Positions 62,882-64,000 of a stretch of 64,000 bases of DNA are shown here, piece after piece; positions within the stretch are counted from its first letter, which is position 1; every line of letters begins with the position of its first letter. The notes under the pieces are model-generated. The model made no database searches and was not told where the DNA came from. It saw only the letters and a list, made by a program, of their open reading frames with translations. Source of the stretch: Acinetobacter pittii ANC 4050 (GTDB taxonomy: Bacteria > Pseudomonadota > Gammaproteobacteria > Pseudomonadales > Moraxellaceae); the NCBI RefSeq assembly GCF_000399685.1, contig NZ_KB976987.1, forward strand, positions 3,143,943 to 3,207,942. Reading direction: 5' to 3'. The position numbers were made by a program, and so were the translations under genes.

Positions 62882-63649
62882 ATGAGAACATTTCAAATTT
62901 TAACTTTTGCTCTGACCACTGTTGCTGCAGGAAGTACTTTTGCCGCAGAGTTCTCGTTTGACCGTCCAGGTGCTGGAATGGGAACGGGAATTACTCCTGT
63001 AGGTAATTTGGCGTGGGAGCAAGGTTTACCAAGCGTAACCTATACTGAGTCGACTGTTGACGGTGTTAAAGAAAAGACCGTAACCTTAAATCAGGATATG
63101 TTATTCCGTACAGGTTTAGCGCGTGATTTAGAATTACAATTAGGATGGCAAGGTCCAGCATGGACCCAAACTAAACGTGCTGGCAAAAAAAATGATACTT
63201 CAGGTTTTGGTGATATAAGTATTGGTTTAAAAAAAGCTATTGATTTAAAAGACGATAGATTGTCTATGGCAGTGTTGGCAGAAGCTATCATTGCAACGGG
63301 AAATGATAAATTTACAGCCCATGACGACATTTATAGTCTTAGCTCTGCGGTAGCTTACCAATATAGTGATTTAGTGGGCACCTCAATTACCATGCGCTAC
63401 GAAGTGCAAAATAGTGATTGGGCAGTGACAGCAGTACCGACGATTGACTATAAAATCGCAGGTAAGCTATCAGGTTATTCTGAGTTCATTTACCGTAAAG
63501 CTGAAAGCCAAGACTATGAGTATGGTTTAGGTACAGGTTTAGTCTACGCCGTAAATAATCGTACACAACTCGATGCAAGTATCGGGGTTGATTTGAATGG
63601 TCAAGACAAGAGCTACAACGGTGGCTTAGGCGTGGCGTTCTTGTTCTAA
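62882..63649 (+). CDS. Exported beta-rich outer membrane-type protein
   Basis: A 255-residue protein with a signal peptide (MRTFQILTFALTTVAAGSTFA, cleavage near TFAAE) and a beta-strand pattern ending LGVAFLF, typical of an outer membrane barrel. DRPGAGMGTGITPVGNLAWEQG and FRTGLARDLELQLGWQGP fit the MetA-pathway phenol-degradation-like transporter family. The substrate is unknown. The ATG at 62882 gives a proper signal peptide; a TTG-started extension to 62870 does not improve it. Confidence 0.75.
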   Translation: MRTFQILTFALTTVAAGSTFAAEFSFDRPGAGMGTGITPVGNLAWEQGLPSVTYTESTVDGVKEKTVTLNQDMLFRTGLARDLELQLGWQGPAWTQTKRAGKKNDTSGFGDISIGLKKAIDLKDDRLSMAVLAEAIIATGNDKFTAHDDIYSLSSAVAYQYSDLVGTSITMRYEVQNSDWAVTAVPTIDYKIAGKLSGYSEFIYRKAESQDYEYGLGTGLVYAVNNRTQLDASIGVDLNGQDKSYNGGLGVAFLF

Positions 63650-63667
63650 ATAAAGCAATTTAAATTT

Positions 63668-64000
63668 ATGTTAATGAAAAAGCTTATTCATCAGGGAATT
63701 CTTTATTTTCTAGCAGTTGCTGTTTGTGTGTTTAGCCAGTTGGTTTCTGCGCAAGATAAGCTACTTTCACCCGAACAAGCTTTTTCATTTTCGGTTGAAT
63801 CTTCTGAGCCGCATACTGCGAGTTTATCTTGGCAGATTCAGCCAAATTACTATCTTTATCAGCATAAATTTTCCGTACAACAAGGTACTCAACCTTTAGC
63901 TTTAAAGTTACCGAAAGCGATTGCCCAATATGATGAAAATTATGGGCAAAGTCAGGTTTATTACCATCAAGTTAATTTCCAAATTAAGACTAAGCCTTCA
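63668..64000 (+). CDS. dsbD: Thiol:disulfide interchange protein DsbD, N-terminal fragment
   Basis: The right edge cuts this gene after 111 codons. A signal peptide (MLMKKLIHQGILYFLAVAVCVFSQLVSA) is followed by the start of the periplasmic DsbD-alpha domain: LLSPEQAFSFSVESSEPHTA and WQIQPNYYLYQHKFSV are typical. DsbD carries electrons from cytoplasmic thioredoxin to periplasmic DsbC and others. ATG 63674 is an alternative start. The transmembrane and gamma domains lie outside the window. Confidence 0.85.
   Translation, partial: MLMKKLIHQGILYFLAVAVCVFSQLVSAQDKLLSPEQAFSFSVESSEPHTASLSWQIQPNYYLYQHKFSVQQGTQPLALKLPKAIAQYDENYGQSQVYYHQVNFQIKTKPS

Noticed and set aside
1..64000. CRISPR arrays, insertion sequences, rRNA and tRNA genes
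   Set aside because: Scanned by eye on both strands: no regularly spaced repeats, no transposase frames with terminal inverted repeats, and no tRNA cloverleaf or rRNA sequence were seen.

Overview
The window looks like a chromosomal segment of an Acinetobacter, most likely of the A. calcoaceticus-baumannii complex. This is judged from the low GC content, recognisable protein sequences and gene order; no database was searched. No rRNA, tRNA, insertion sequence, prophage or CRISPR array is visible. Most of the window is core genome: glmU-glmS, ribBX-ribH-nusB-thiL-pgpA, serB, pncB, psd, phoBR, gshA-dsbB, yqiA-parE and dsbD (cut by the right edge).

Layout. 1-8 kb: a complete histidine utilisation locus (hutC end, hutD, then hutU-hutH-hutT-hutI-hutG) with a HutC-type operator and a hairpin in each of the three longer intergenic gaps. 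8-12 kb: a secreted DUF885 metallopeptidase, murI, then an AT-rich gap holding a GC-rich, promoter-preceded structured RNA, an 11-codon ORF whose ribosome binding site lies in a hairpin, and a small cysteine-rich exported protein. 12-26 kb: cell wall, riboflavin, serine, NAD and phospholipid housekeeping genes. 27-31 kb: three exported proteins (a formamidase/acetamidase behind a textbook sigma-54 promoter, an AcfC-like binding protein, a secretory lipase). 31-42 kb: phoBR with Pho-box-like repeats, a TetR/SDR divergent pair with a perfect palindromic operator, a MATE pump, ybdL, DUF445 and DUF924 proteins, gshA, dsbB.

42.5-49.1 kb is an accessory type VI secretion module: VgrG, a small lipoprotein, a multidomain peptidoglycan-attacking effector (lytic transglycosylase, beta domain, two LysM, YkuD-like) and a periplasmic SH3-containing putative immunity protein, all overlapping end to end. 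Base composition becomes strongly AT-rich from the VgrG tail onward, as expected for exchanged cargo.

54.5-61.6 kb is a complete urate-to-glyoxylate pathway (hpxO, uraH, uraD, puuE, alc, allA) with a urate-type permease and a Tsx-like outer membrane channel. I find sigma-54-like -24/-12 elements, all with the exact GG-N10-GC spacing, in front of all five transcription units. With the fmdA promoter and a near-consensus one before the DUF885 gene, this suggests a nitrogen-limitation regulon that scavenges purines, formamide and peptides.

The best candidates for something undescribed are the structured RNA plus tiny ORF at 11.2-11.5 kb, the sigma-54 purine regulon, and the shared beta domain in the VgrG tail and the effector.
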